Of a stretch of DNA of 64,000 nt, positions 20,827-31,957 are shown piece after piece. Both the position numbers and the translations under genes were made by a program. Source of the DNA: Boesenbergia rotunda (taxonomy: Eukaryota > Streptophyta > Magnoliopsida > Zingiberales > Zingiberaceae); NCBI GenBank assembly GCA_024364735.1, contig JAGFNQ010000854.1, positions 499,856-563,855 of the forward strand. The letters run 5' to 3'. The notes below the pieces were generated by a model. That model ran no database searches. It saw only the letters and a program-made list of their open reading frames with translations, and had not been told where the DNA came from. Numbering within the stretch: position 1 is the stretch's first letter; every line of letters starts with the position of its first letter.

Positions 20827-21180
20827 GAAGAGCTCATGTCGGAGCTGGACTCTACTGACGCATCGGGTGCCCAGGCGCAACGCCAAATTACCAGCCTGGA
20901 GTAAACAGCGCACGCATCCCGGGACCTCGAGAGCCGAGCTAATGCGAAACTGGCCAAGGTCAAGGCGGAGATCCTAGAAACGTGCCAAGCAGCCTCGCCG
21001 CTACGCGCAGATTTGAGGGCCAAGGAGGAAGAGCTGAGTGCTTGCTCGGGGGAGCTTCAGCGACTCAGGAAGGAGCACGACATCCAGGGGCGGAGCTGAA
21101 GGTGGCCCAGCGGGAACTGAAGCAAGTCCGGGCTTATGCCGAATCTCAACGATATGCCCATAGGTCTTAAGCAATCATTG
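20827..21180 (+). pseudogene. Coiled-coil fragment of a Tat antisense gene
   Basis: A plus-strand frame rich in Ala, Glu, Arg and Leu (ELMSELDSTD, LESRANAKLAKVKAEILE, DLRAKEEELSACSGELQRLR) with a clear heptad pattern. It lies downstream of the minus-strand Tat element's integrase and points opposite to gag-pol, as expected for the antisense gene of that element. In-frame stops (after ITSLE and after IQGRS) show decay. The N-terminal part is missing because the copia sequence joins at about 20826. The sequence differs from the other two antisense genes here, so it belongs to a different Tat family. Confidence 0.5.
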
Positions 21181-22030
21181 TGGTAGGCGCCCCCTTTGCT
21201 TCCTTTCTTTTTGATAGAGGTCGAGCCTCGTTTTTGTAATAGCACTACTCTGAATGCTAGTCTTTTCCTTTGTATTTCTGTACTTGTCTGCTTGGCGTTT
21301 AAGCGTCGGGGGTCCGTGTGCAAGTGACCCGACTGAGGGAATGCTCGCCCAACTCACTTTGACGAGCAAGCACGTGAGAATTGAGTCGGGAGGGAGCGCA
21401 ATTGAGTGATTCGGCCTTTATGAGCGACAGAGTAAAACACTTGAGCACGACCTTCTAAGTGCTAGCCACTCGAGCGAGATCGACCGAGCCTCCGGAGACT
21501 AGAATTGAGTCGATTGAGTAAAATTGTCACTCGCCCGGCCTAGGAGTCAGGACGAGGAATCCTTGAAGGCTCACCTGCTCATAGACAGCATAAAGGTGAG
21601 GGATAGGACACTCGGTCGATTAGTACTCAGGGAGTGTGGGTCATCACGCGTCCGACTGAGAGCCGATCCGAGGGGTGGATGGGAGTGGATCCTGGTTATA
21701 ACTAGTAAGAATGAGAGTCTGGACACTTGCTTAGGCCGATTCTCAGGAGCGTGGGTCGCCACGCGTCCGATCGGAGACACTGAGCAGAGTGGGGCACGGG
21801 AGCTGAGCCCACTTATAACTTGCTGGCAAGGCAAGAGTCTGGACACCTGGTCAGTCCAATTCTCAGGAGCGTAGGCTACCACACGTCCGATCAGAGACAC
21901 TGACCTAAGTGGTGCGCGGAGCTGGTCCGCTTATAACTCGCTGGCAAGGCGAGAGTTTGGGATGTCTGCAAGTTGAGTGAGGACCGTACTTCTCCACTAT
22001 CATTGCAGTCAAGCGTTACATTGGTGTTAC
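21181..22030 (-). repeat. Tat 3' region with about 120-bp degenerate repeats
   Basis: No gene is supported. Three degenerate copies of a unit containing 'agagtctggacac', 'attctcaggagcgt' and 'cacgcgtccgatcggagaca' lie at about 21.60-21.96 kb. The same unit recurs twice at 28.02-28.20 kb inside the 5' LTR of this minus-strand element. Thus either LTR-derived sequence reaches into this interval or the repeat is shared by the LTR and 3' untranslated region. Confidence 0.5.
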
Positions 22031-22990
22031 AAATTTTCACTCGGCCTCTCGATAGGGTTGAAGATGGATCGCGCTCCATGGCCGATCCAGTCTCTTCCCC
22101 TACTCATTTTCTAAGTAATATGCTCCTGAGGCGAGCTTCTGAGTAACTTTAAAAGGTCCTCCCCACTATGGCTCCAGCTTGTTGACATCCCCGACCGGCT
22201 TGATTCTTTTCCAGACAAGATCCCCGACCTGGAATGTCCTTGGAAGCACCTTGCGATCGTATCTCTGCTTCATCCTCTGTAGATACGTAAACATGTGAGC
22301 TGCCTCCTTTTCTCGAATCTCCTCGACCAGATCCAACTCTAGGCGCCTCCTTTCTGGATTGTCTTCATCATAAGCTCTTCTCTGATCCGATTCACAGCCC
22401 ACTTCGACCGGTACCACCGCCTCGCTTCCATAGACCAGCTGGAATGGAGTGTGGCCCGTGGTTTCCTTTGGTGTGGTTCGCAGAGCCCATAAGACACTCA
22501 GCAATTCGTCCAGCCAAGTTCCTCCAGCATGATCCAGCTTGGTCTTCAGTCCCCTCAAGATTTCCCTATTGGCCACTTCTACTTGGCCATTGCTCTCGGG
22601 GTAGGCCACTGAGGTGAAGGCTTGCTTAATGTCGTAGGCTGAGCACCATTCCAGTATCTTCCGGCCCTGGAATTGTCTTCCGTTGTCTGAGACTAGCTTA
22701 TGGGGGATTCCATACCGACACAGGATGTTCTGCCATAGGAACTTAATGACAGTCTGCTCAGTGATGCGTGCCAAGGCTTCCGCTTCAATCCATTTGGAAA
22801 AATAGTCGATCGCCACTAATAGATACTTCTTCTGAGTCGTAGCAGTCTGGAAGGGTCCAACGATGTCCATGCCCCACTGGTCGAATGGACATGAGACTGC
22901 CGAAGCCTTCATCATCTCCACCGGTCGATGTGGTAAGCAGTGATGCTTCTGACAAGATAGGCATGTGGCAACCACCTTGTCAGCATCTTT
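22031..22990 (-). pseudogene. Tat integrase
   Basis: Minus-strand integrase. A zinc-binding remnant (CLSCQKHHCLPHRP) is followed by the core: FDQWGMDIVGPF (first Asp), LVSDNGRQF (second Asp) and PESNGQVEVANREI (Glu). The C-terminal part has LPRTFQVGDLVWKRIKPVGD and then WGGPFKV, the GPF/Y-type module. The catalytic acidic residues are present, but a stop after KLEP (22163-22165) and others near the end break the frame. It lies directly downstream of the second RNase H, in normal gypsy order. Confidence 0.85.
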
Positions 22991-23002
22991 CTGCAGAGTC
23001 GG

Positions 23003-23780
23003 TCAGTAATATCCAGCCAGCAGTGCTTTCCGAGCCACGGCCCGAGCTCCAGCGTGGCTTCCGCAGACACCCATGTGGATTTCCCTTAACACATAATCCG
23101 CGTCTTCCTCGCCCAAACATTTAAGTACAGGCCGAGCAAAGGACCTTTTATACAGCACATCTCCGACCATGGTGTATTGGATGGCCCGCTTCCTGAGCAG
23201 TCGGGCTTCCTCTAGGTCGATCGGAATGATTCCTTCAGTCAGATAGGCGATGAGCGGTGTCCTCCAGTCAGATTCTAGCTCCAGCTTGGCCTGCCGCTCA
23301 ATGTGCATGATCATTAGTGGCGGCCCGACCGGCTGAGGAAATACCCAAGAGCCGACTGAGTTGGCCAATTTAGCCAACTCATCCGCCCTCAAGTTACTTT
23401 CCCTGGGGATCTTTTGGATCTGTATGTCTTGGAACTCGGCCTTTAGCTTCTCATAGGCTTCTATAAAGGCTTGCAGTCGGTCACTGTTGACTTCAAATCG
23501 CCCGGTAACTTGCTGTGTGACCAGCTGGGAATCAGAGTAGAGTATCACCCGCGTGGCTCCCACATGCTTAGCCGCTTACAATCTGGCTATGAGGGCTTCG
23601 TATTCGGCTTCGTTGTTTGTGGCTCGATACTCCAGTCGGACAGACAAATGCAGTTGTTCCCCCTTAGGGGATACCATTAGGATGTCAATTCCACAGCCTG
23701 ACAGGCTGACGAGCCATCCACATAGACTTGCCAAGCTTCCTTAACTTCCTCCGAGTGCAGCTCACTTAGAAAATCTACTA
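23003..23780 (-). pseudogene. Second (archaeal-type) RNase H of Tat element
   Basis: A second RNase H domain between the ordinary RNase H and integrase is diagnostic of the Tat lineage. The frame at 23003-23563 has VILYSDSQLVTQQVTGRFEV, a helix ending in IPRESNLRADELAKLANSVG (the catalytic-type Asp near the end), then a tether region and the KALLAGYY start of the integrase zinc region. The start of the domain (around 23.56-23.78 kb) is in broken frames. Confidence 0.75.
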
Positions 23781-24250
23781 AGGCTTGCGCCTTGATGGCT
23801 GGCCGAGTCTGGTACTGGATGTCGTACACACTCAGCTCGGTGGTCCATTTTATCAGTCGGCCGATGCTTCAGGATTGGAGGCTACCTGCCCCAAGTTGCT
23901 ATTGGTCAGCACTACTATAGGATGCGCCAAAAAGTAAGGCCTGAGCCTTCGAGCACCTAACAGCAGCACATACGCCAATTTCTCGAGTGTCGTATACCGG
24001 CACTCGGCTCCTTTTAATAAGTGGGCAAAAAAGTACACTGGCTGTTGCTCGATCCCCCCTTGCTTGACCAAAACCATACTAACTGAGTTGGCCGAGGCAG
24101 CTAGGTATACAGACAAAACTTCCCCCACTTCAAGCTTGGCCAATACAGGCAACTCGACGAGGTACACCTTCAATTCCTCGAACGCCTTGTCACAGTCGGC
24201 GTCCCATTGAATTTGGTGGCTTTGCGGAGGGTCTTGAAGAATGGCAACCC
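23781..24250 (-). pseudogene. Tat RNase H
   Basis: A decayed RNase H follows reverse transcriptase. The frame 23853-24173 reads VYLAASANSVSMVLVKQGG, EQQPVYFFAHLLKGAECRYT, LEKLAYVLLLGARRLRPYFL and HPIVVLTN, the standard first RNase H of gypsy elements. The first catalytic Asp has changed in this copy (usual LYLAVS/A type, consistent with the degenerate first RNase H of Tat elements). Frame changes separate it from its neighbours. Confidence 0.75.
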
Positions 24251-25100
24251 TCGCTCGGCCGACCGGGAAATGAACCGGGACAGAGCTGTGATCCGCCCGG
24301 TCAGTCGCTACGCCTCTTGGAGGATTCTCGTTGGAGGCATGTCCAGCAGGCCTTAACTTTGCTCGGGTTAGCTTCGATGCCCTGCTCAGTCACTATGTAC
24401 CCCAGAAATTTTTCCGCTCCGAGCGCCAAATAGACACTTAGTAGGGTTCAGTTTGAGCCTATACCTGCGCAGTGTCTGGCAAGTTTCCTTGACGTCGGCT
24501 ACCAGGTCTTCCGCTCGGGTGGACTTGATCAGGATATCATCCACATATACTTCAATGTTTCGCCCGATCTGAGCCCAAAAGACTTTATTTATCATCCACT
24601 GGTAGGTGGCTCCAGCGTTCTTTAATCCGAACGGCATGACGGTGTAGCAGTAGGTGTGGTCCGTTGTGATGAAGCTGACTTGTTCTTGATCTCCCGCAAC
24701 TAAGGGTACTTGATGATACCCCTGATATGCGTCGAGCATGGAGATGAGCTCGCTGCCGGCCGTTGAGTCCACCATCTGATCGATCCGGGATAGCGGGTAG
24801 CAGTCCTTGGGGCAGGCCCGATTAAGGTCCCGGAAGTCGATGCAGACTCGCCATTTATTGTCGGGTTTGGGTACCAACACAACGTTGGCTAACTAAGCTG
24901 GGAACTATACCTCCCTGATGTGGGCGACCTCTAGCAACTTTTCGATCTCGGCCCGGATCACTTTATTCTGCTCGATGCTAAAGTCCCGCTTTCTCTATTT
25001 GACGGGCCGAGCATTGGGATAAACGTGGAGGTGATGCTCCGCCACCTCCGGTCGAACGTCTTTCAGCTCCCTGACTGACCAGGCAAACACGTCCTGGTTT
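24251..25100 (-). pseudogene. Tat reverse transcriptase
   Basis: Minus-strand RT core with VPKPDNKWRVCIDFRDLNRA, PLSRIDQMVD, MLDAYQGYHQV, VMPFGLKNAGATYQWMINKV and the catalytic VYVDDILIKS (YVDD). The clean frame is 24386-24880. Upstream residues (EIEKLLEVAHIREV) and the downstream connection region lie in other frames or contain stops, so the enzyme is not made from this copy. Confidence 0.9.
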
Positions 25101-25239
25101 CAAGCCAAACATTCCAGCAAGGGCTCCCTCAACTCCTCGGGCAGCCCGGTCGCGATCTTGACTCGAGCTTCCTCCCGGTCGGGAAGAAGCTGGACCTCCT
25201 CCTTGTCCTCGCGCAGTTCAGCCCAAGGCAAGGCTTGGA

Positions 25240-26000
25240 TCATATTGCAGTCGAGAAGGGGTGTGGTGCCTTCTGGCTTTCCACCCGGACGTCGTCGACA
25301 TAACACCTCTGGGCCACTCTCTGGTCACCTCGGACCTCTCCCACCTTGTCCCCGACTGGGAACTTAATCTTGAGGTAGAAAGTGGAGGTGACGGCTTGGA
25401 ATTCGTTGAGGGTCGGTCGGCCCAGGATAGCATTGTAGGTTGAGGGAGCGTCGACCACCAGGAAAGTGGACCATCTGGTCCTCTTCAGCGGCTCCTCGCC
25501 TAAAGAAATGGCTAGTCGGATCTAGTTGATTGGCTGCACTTGGTTCCCCGTGAAACCAAACAACGGGGTCGCCACTAAGTCCAGCTGGGGCATCTCTATT
25601 TGAAGCTGGTCGAATGCCTTCTTGTACAATACATTGACCGAGCTTCCTGTGTCCACGATGGTGCAGTGGACTTGATAGTTAGCAATGATGGCAGTGATAA
25701 CCAGAGCGTCATCATGTGGGACATCAAGTCCCTGTAGATCTTGGGGCCCGAAACTGATCTGGGACCCCGCTGCCTGAGCGGCACTCGTGCCTACTTGATG
25801 AATCTCTAGTCGGTGAATTTGTGACTTCCGTGTGCGATTGGAGTCGCCCCCGATCGGTCTGCCAGAGATGACGTGTACTCCGCCCGGAACAGCGTTCTGC
25901 CGATTGGCCTGTTCTTCGTCTATCGACTTGGCCCCGGCTCGGTCTTCTTGGAGGAACAAGTTGCAGGCGACTAGGGGGTTCCCTCGAAGTTCTTCAGCTA
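25240..26000 (-). pseudogene. Tat retropepsin (protease)
   Basis: Aspartic protease with VDTGSSVNVLY (catalytic Asp in DTGSS), PLFGFTGNQVQP and AILGRPTLNEFQAV. It is preceded by ISFGPQDLQGLDVPHDDALV, as in the plus-strand copy at 41.9-42.3 kb. A TAG interrupts after QVQPIN (25522-25524), and an upstream linker with stops joins it to gag. Confidence 0.85.
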
Positions 26001-27178
26001 CGGGGTCCACGGCTTGTCCACCCCGGCCTGAGCCGCGTCTGGGATATGCTTGGCGCCCTCCCCCTCAGGGCGTGGGAGCCCGACCTCTACCGGCCTGCCA
26101 ACATTCCTCTGTGGCGTGGTGTTGGTCTGGTAGAATGTGCAGTATGGCCTCCATCGAGTCGGGAGACACCCTTGGTCCACTTGTTGCATATGACGCCTTT
26201 CTCCTCCCACTCGGTTGATGGGTCCGCGTGGGTTGCAGATGGGTCCACATGGGGATCTGGTGTTCTGGGCTGGGTTGGGAGGCGCTGTGCTGACCGACTC
26301 CTTTCGAGCAGCCTGTGCCTCCTCAACATTGATGTACTTGACAGCCTTACCTAGTAGGCTGTCAAAGTCTTTTGGTGGCTTCCTGATCAGCGAGCGGAAG
26401 AAGTCTCCCTCTTGCAGTCCTTGGGAGAATGCGCTGATCAGGACTTCGAGAGTGGCAGTCGGCACGTCCAGTGCCACCTCGTTGAATCTTTTAATGTAGG
26501 CCCGAAGGGATTCCTTCGGACCTTGTTTCAACGCGAACATATTGAGGCTCGTCTTGTGGTGCCTCCTGCTGCTAGCGAAGTGTTGGAGGAAAACCCTCCT
26601 GAGCTCCTCAAAGCTCGTGACCGACCCATTGGGGAGTCGATCGAACCATCTCTGGGCAGGGCTAGAGAGTGTCGTCAGGAAGACTTGGCACTTAACGCCT
26701 TCCGGGTATTGATGAAGCAGAGCAACACTCTTGAACTTCATCAGGTGCTCCTCTAGATCGGTGATCCCCGCATACTCGGGGATGGTGAAGAAATGGAGAT
26801 GTCGGGGAACTGGATCTCCAAGATCCAGGAAGAGAAAGGACTGCGTACCGTGGAAGTCAGGGAAGGGTCAACTGGGACCTTTCCCTTATCCGGCCGCGAT
26901 TTGTGTAGTTGGTTGGAGGTCAAGGCCTCGGCCTGCATCAAGTCGGCTTCATCGTTTCAATCCCGAAAGAAAACTGTTGGGAAGGGAGCGGAACCTCCCT
27001 CAGGGCGAACAGGCCTTCCTCGACTTACTGACTGTCTGTGCACCGCCAGTTCGTGGGGTCCGGGAGTCTGGCTGCCGGCCTGCGAAGGCCTTTGTGGAGT
27101 CTTCTGGGCTCGAGCCACCACCAACATCTCGTACTCCTCAGGGGTGACGGTCATCATGACGTGGTTGGGGTTTTCCAT
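25998..27178 (-). pseudogene. Tat gag
   Basis: The start MENPNHVMMTVTPEEYEMLV at 27178 lies about 25 nt after the primer-binding site. The middle has the plant retrotransposon gag domain (FLTTLSSPAQRWFDRLPNGS, FEELRRVFLQHFASSRR, ESLRAYIKRFNEVAL, FFRSLIRKPPKDFDSLLGKA, 26.3-26.74 kb). The tail is basic and Pro-rich. A stop near 26.96 kb and frame changes break it. I do not see an intact zinc knuckle. Confidence 0.85.
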
Positions 27179-27202
27179 CTTTCACCTCCGATCAGGCTGA
27201 AT

Positions 27203-27220
27203 GCCTTCCTTCTAGCGCCA
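27203..27220 (-). other. Primer-binding site of minus-strand Tat element
   Basis: On the minus strand TGGCGCTAGAAGGAAGGC lies between the LTR and the gag start, beginning with the TGGCGC shared by many plant gypsy primer-binding sites. Which tRNA pairs with it I cannot say. Confidence 0.6.
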
Positions 27221-27224
27221 AATT

Positions 27225-28490
27225 TGACCCTGTCGTGAGGCGAGGTAGACTCCCAAGGATGAGATGGTCTCCTAAAGCTTACAAGTTGCTGATGCGGGCT
27301 CCGGTGTTCGCTCCTGGCCTACAAGACAAAGATCGTTAGAACTCGCCGGGAAAAGTCCCCGACAAGGCACTCCGATAGTCAAGTCAGTCCCCGATGGTGG
27401 TAGAGCAAAAGGAAAGCAATAGAACAGTAAAATTGCACTATCGTGCGTACCTGGGGCGTGTGAAGTGGAGAGACTTATATAGCCGGGGAAGTTGACAGCT
27501 GCTGCCCAACCTACCACCTTTTGTCTCGTAGCGAGGACAGGACAGGGCATGCCCAAAGGTGGCAGGGTAATATGTCGCATGCCGGAATAAGGAAAAGGGC
27601 ACTGTCAACTTAAGGCTAGCACCGTCAGGCGCCGCTCGACCTAACACAGAGGTATGTGGTCATGGTACGGGGAGGGGGGGTCAGGATATGGCAAGAAGAT
27701 CATGGTGTCAGCAGGATGCTTGCGATTCATGCTGGAATGATACCATACTGGAGCCGACCCGTACTCCTTCTGCTAGTCCTGTGTCAGGGAGTGGTTGTTC
27801 TGGCGCGTCGCGACAACACCTCAAGCGCAAATGCCGGCTAGGGGTGTAGAATGAAGAGGTCGACTGAGGGCCTAGAATGATGGTGCCGACTGGGGGCACA
27901 GCATGAAGAGGCCGACTGAGGGCCAAGAGTAGCGGTGCCGATTGAGGGCACAGGATGAGGAGGCCGACTGAGGGCCTAGAGTAGCGGTGCGATTCAGTGA
28001 TACATCAAGTAAAGTCTCTCCTGGCTCGGGCTTACTCCAGGAGCGTGGGCCGCCACACGTCGGCTGGGAGCCTAACCGAGAGGGGCGCAGGGGCAGACCT
28101 GCGATAGTCTGGACGCTCGGTCAGATCAATTCTGAGGAACGTGGATCGCCACGCTCCCGATCGGGGACACTGAGTCGAGTGGTGTGTGAGTGTATAGTTG
28201 CATATGTCTTCCAGATGCTGAGTTTGGGATTCCTCCCGACTCGGGAGAACTGAGATTCAGTGGCGCTGTGAATCGAGTCTTCTTGGACTCGACCCTTTCG
28301 ACCCGGGCCTTCCTAGTCTCGGGGGCCTCTTGGGGGCTTCTGACCACTTTAGTCTCGATGATTACCCTTTATCTGGGCCTACCCCTTCACATTCTTAAGG
28401 GAACTAGGCGGAGCTGCCCATATAAGCCTTATATCCCCTGGGTTTCCGAGGCCTACAAATCTATCTCCTACTGATGAGGTGTCAGGCTAC
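27225..28490 (-). mobile_element. 5' LTR of minus-strand Tat element
   Basis: On the minus strand the LTR ends ...GGGTCA near 27225, five bases before the primer-binding site. A TATA box (CTATATAAG, plus coordinates about 27474-27482) lies about 250 bp before this end. The U3 part holds a 52-bp tandem repeat (27851-27994) and the 'gatcggggacactgagt' unit shared with 21.6-22.0 kb. The upstream edge is uncertain: sequence looks retroelement-like to about 28.49 kb and single-copy after it. Confidence 0.6.
27851..27994. repeat. 52-bp tandem repeat in LTR U3 (about 2.8 units)
   Basis: Units start 'gaagaggtcgactgagggc', 'gaagaggccgactgagggc' and 'gaggaggccgactgagggc', each followed by 'ggtgccga(c/t)tg(g/a)gggcacag'. 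The spacing is 52 bp and the last unit is partial. Confidence 0.75.
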
Positions 28491-28897
28491 TGGGGCAGGC
28501 TGTACGTAAGCCGGTCCGAGATCATATTGTTACTGGCTTGAGGATTCTACTTCATCGCAGAAATCAATCAATCATGGATCATTTTGTCTAACTAAAAGAA
28601 TAAATAATTAAATGGGTCATATTTAGTACAATTCCACTCAATCACACTGGGATTTTGTAACGATCAATTTGCTCTAACTAGTAATTCTTCCGGACGTAAA
28701 ATCCATGTACCGGTTGAATGCTCATCTTTCACTGTACCATACACTAGACACATCTATAAACTCGGATTTTAAATTCAGAAATATCACTTACAGAAATATC
28801 GACTTAGATTTATTTGCATCGAATTTTCCTTACAAATGACTTCGATAAGCAAACAATAGAAACAGGACTGTGCTAGGATGCTTAACTGTAGTCTATC
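28491..28897. other. Intergenic, 3' flank of LRAT gene
   Basis: Single-copy-looking AT-rich DNA between the Tat LTR and the stop codon of the LRAT gene. It probably includes the 3' UTR, but I see no definite polyadenylation signal. Confidence 0.5.
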
Positions 28898-31528
28898 CTA
28901 TCTCTTTTCTTCTTCGATAAATGCTACATTTGTGGTGGCATCAGAAGACTTTTCTGTGATTATCCCTCTGGAATGCCGCACACTAATGTTTGAAGCCAAG
29001 TCTTCCATCGAAACTTTTACGACATCCTTTCTTACACCAATGTCTGTGATGTATCTGTTTGCGCAATACATCCCCGCAGTGACAGTGGCCATCCCCACAG
29101 GCCCTGCAGCCAACAGCTTGAATGGCATTGATAACAAAGCCGACAAAGGCACACCGAATAAGGATGATGCTTGCCCGCTTCTCCCGACACCAAGCTCTTC
29201 GAGGGAGAGAAGGCCAGTCTTGCAGTAGAGAGCGAAGTCTTCGCAGTTGTTCTCAAAGACATCATAATTGCCAAAACCATTCTGAAGCAAGTGCATTGCT
29301 CTGTTGATTACGGTATCAGGGGAATCAGATTCTGCAATGGTGCATGTGCCACCCCGGACCTTTGCAAGGAAAACCGAGGTTGGAACTCCATATTCGAAGG
29401 AATAAAGGGAGCCGTTGCCAAGGAAGCAATCCAAGCAGGAGAGGACGACCCCACTATTGGGTTGATGGAATCCACAATCTGGAAAAGTTGGGCACACCTC
29501 AGGAACTCCTGAGCTTGAGCTAGAAGAAATGGATGAGGAGTCGAACGAGTCAAGAGCTCTCGAAGTGTCTTTTTTGCGGGTAAAATGGACCACTTTGTTT
29601 CCTCCTACATAAATGCCTGCATATATGTACTCAATTAGTTCTCAACTCATCTACAATTACTAGGTGTCCTAATGAATAATGGACACGAAATTCAAATAAA
29701 AGTATAGTTTTTATTGGTCCTGGCAATATGAAGATGTTTTCAGATCTGTCATGAAGAACAATCAAACAGAATTCACCCTCAGGATTGATCATTAGAATCC
29801 ATTCCATAGATAAAAAGGAAATGATCTAAAATTAATGCACAACAAATCAAAACAAAAAAAAATACCTTCAGCCTTTTCAATTAGGGGGGCAAGTTCTATG
29901 AGATGTTTGTCATAACAAACTTGTGTTTACATCCAAATAAAGATTTATGTTGGTGTCTGTAATAGATGAACTATCAGCAATTAAAAATGCAATCAATTAG
30001 ATCCGCTTCCATCCACACAGTGGTAGAACTATCATAGGCAGAAAAAGAAACTATTTACCATGAAGAGAATCCTCAGTAAAAAAGAATAATCATAGAAGCA
30101 GAAACCAAGACAGCTAAAAAAGAACATCACATGCCAAAAGCAAAAAAAATGCTTCCCCCAACAAGAGATGGCCCCAGAAGAAAAACATTGTCCAGAGATG
30201 ATGATTACCCTAGCCTTGTTGACTACTTCCATTAACAGCCCTACAAATTGCATGGTATAGACTATTTAGATAACCAAGAAGTAAAAGGATCTATTTGGGC
30301 CTCAAAAACAGAAACCAAAAAAATTCACTAATGGAGGTAAATGACGAGAAAATTACAACTATGATAATCTATTATCTATGAAGTTTATCTACACGCACAT
30401 GCATGAAGTGTAAGACTGAAGGAATAAAAGAAAAAGAAAAGGTTATGCTAATACAAATTAAAGGACAGGATGTGGAAGAAGAGCAACAATGAAAATTAGT
30501 TTTCCAAAGGAAGACGCTTTGACAGAGATAATCTACCAAAGCTGATTTCAGAACCATTATATGACACAATAACTAGGTGAAAAAAACCATAGATGAAATC
30601 ATGCATAACAGAAGAAAGTAACAATCAACAAAAGATAGATATTCTGACAAATAATGCATATGTACAAGACTGTAAGTTATAATGCATAGGACACAAGCAG
30701 TCATTTTCATCTATGCACAGACTTGCATGTAGAATCTGCACTGGATGTAAAAGTCTCTAAACTTACATGCATCACCTGGGTAGGAAATCAAACCATAAAG
30801 GTAGAACACATAGAATAAAGAAACATCAAATACAACTAAAATCTTATCCCACTTACCTAATCAATTAAAAAATTGAACAATTAGAAACACAGTAGGGAGC
30901 AGGCAAGCTACTGCATATATATTAGCAGAAAGTTCAAAGATTGAAAACTGGAACAAGAAATTTTCATGCAGTTAAAAACAACATACTTTCTCCTGGGAGA
31001 ATTTGAACCCGTTATCGTAATTGAATTCGACGTTAGCAATGCATGGCATCATACGTTAAATTCAATAAAACAAAGACGATGAAGAGACCACAGTTAGTGA
31101 CACAATCAATTTGGGGTTAAGTTGTAGAATGCCACCATAACTCCCTTGTTTTGTACAGCAAATGCAGAAAAATCAACTACTTTAAAAGACGACTACAATT
31201 ATACGAACCCATAATTATCTTCCAACAACGCAATGGCTAGATCTCTAGAAATCAAGCGTGGATTGGGAGATCTCGAACCAGCTATGATCGATATAATAAC
31301 CGCGAAAGTTTCAAGATGAAAATTAGTCAAAATTGAGCCGAAACCGTACATAAACGCTAGAATCTTCAACGGCGATTAATGAAGAACACAATCCAAAACA
31401 AATGCGAAGAATGGAAAGGAGATTGGAAGAGCACCGTGGTGAGCGTAAGTGTAGACCGCTCTCCAGGTGTAGATGTGGTCGCCGGCTTTAATCTCCGCCC
31501 TTTCCACCTTGTTCGACAGCAGACCCAT
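28898..31528 (-). CDS. LRAT/NC-domain protein, two exons, 270 aa
   Basis: Exon 1 is 31528-31435 (ATG, MGLLSNKVERAEIKAGDHIY) and exon 2 is 29616-28898. The 1.82-kb intron begins GTGC at 31434 and ends TGCAG at 29617; the split codon gives Gly32. The joined frame of 813 nt is open. It carries the LRAT/NC-domain triad: His at YAHHGIYVGG (residues 30-31), VVHF (His42) and the nucleophile Cys156 in FENNCEDFA. The domain is followed by a hydrophobic segment (about residues 185-215) and an acidic tail. LRAT-type proteins are thiol acyltransferases or phospholipases of the NlpC/P60 fold. In plants this family includes small NC-domain proteins whose substrates are mostly unknown. A Cys/Ser-rich insert after His42 is usual for plant members. 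Start choice follows from the conserved exon 1 residues GDHIYTWR. The gene appears intact. Confidence 0.9.
29617..31434 (-). other. Intron 1 of LRAT-domain gene
   Basis: Minus-strand GT at 31434-31433 and AG at 29618-29617, 1818 nt, phase 1. It is AT-rich with no recognisable gene or mobile element inside; short frames here are fortuitous. Confidence 0.85.
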
Positions 31529-31957
31529 CTCGCTCTGCTCCGTCTTCCTCTCTCTCGCGCATTCCCACTCTCCCTGCTCTTCCCCGTTCTTCCATTCTTT
31601 AATACCTGATACTAAACTGCCGGATCATGAGCCGTTGAAGGCCGATCCGACGTCAGATAACGTGTCGGCGCGTAACGCCTTTTTTATATAACGGGATTCC
31701 TCGAGCAGAGCCGTGCGTCATCAACAGTGGAGTCCGGTAAAAAAAAGTTAAAATTAAAATGTAAATGTTAATGTTTTAAATTACACGTCATCAACATTCA
31801 GGAATCTTGATGCCAATCGAACCGTCAAGCAAAGTTGCTGTTGGGCCGCACCGCTCGCCGCCTCGGTGGTCGCCGGTTTCCGCTTAGAGCAAAGAAAAGA
31901 GAAGAACCAACCCTCTTTCCCTCTCGTCGACGCCTCCCAGGAACCGACCTCACCGCC
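31529..31957. other. Intergenic, LRAT promoter side
   Basis: Upstream of the LRAT start (minus strand) a TATTAAAG element lies at about 31.60 kb, a possible weak TATA box. No other feature is visible before the pseudogene at 31.96 kb. Confidence 0.35.
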
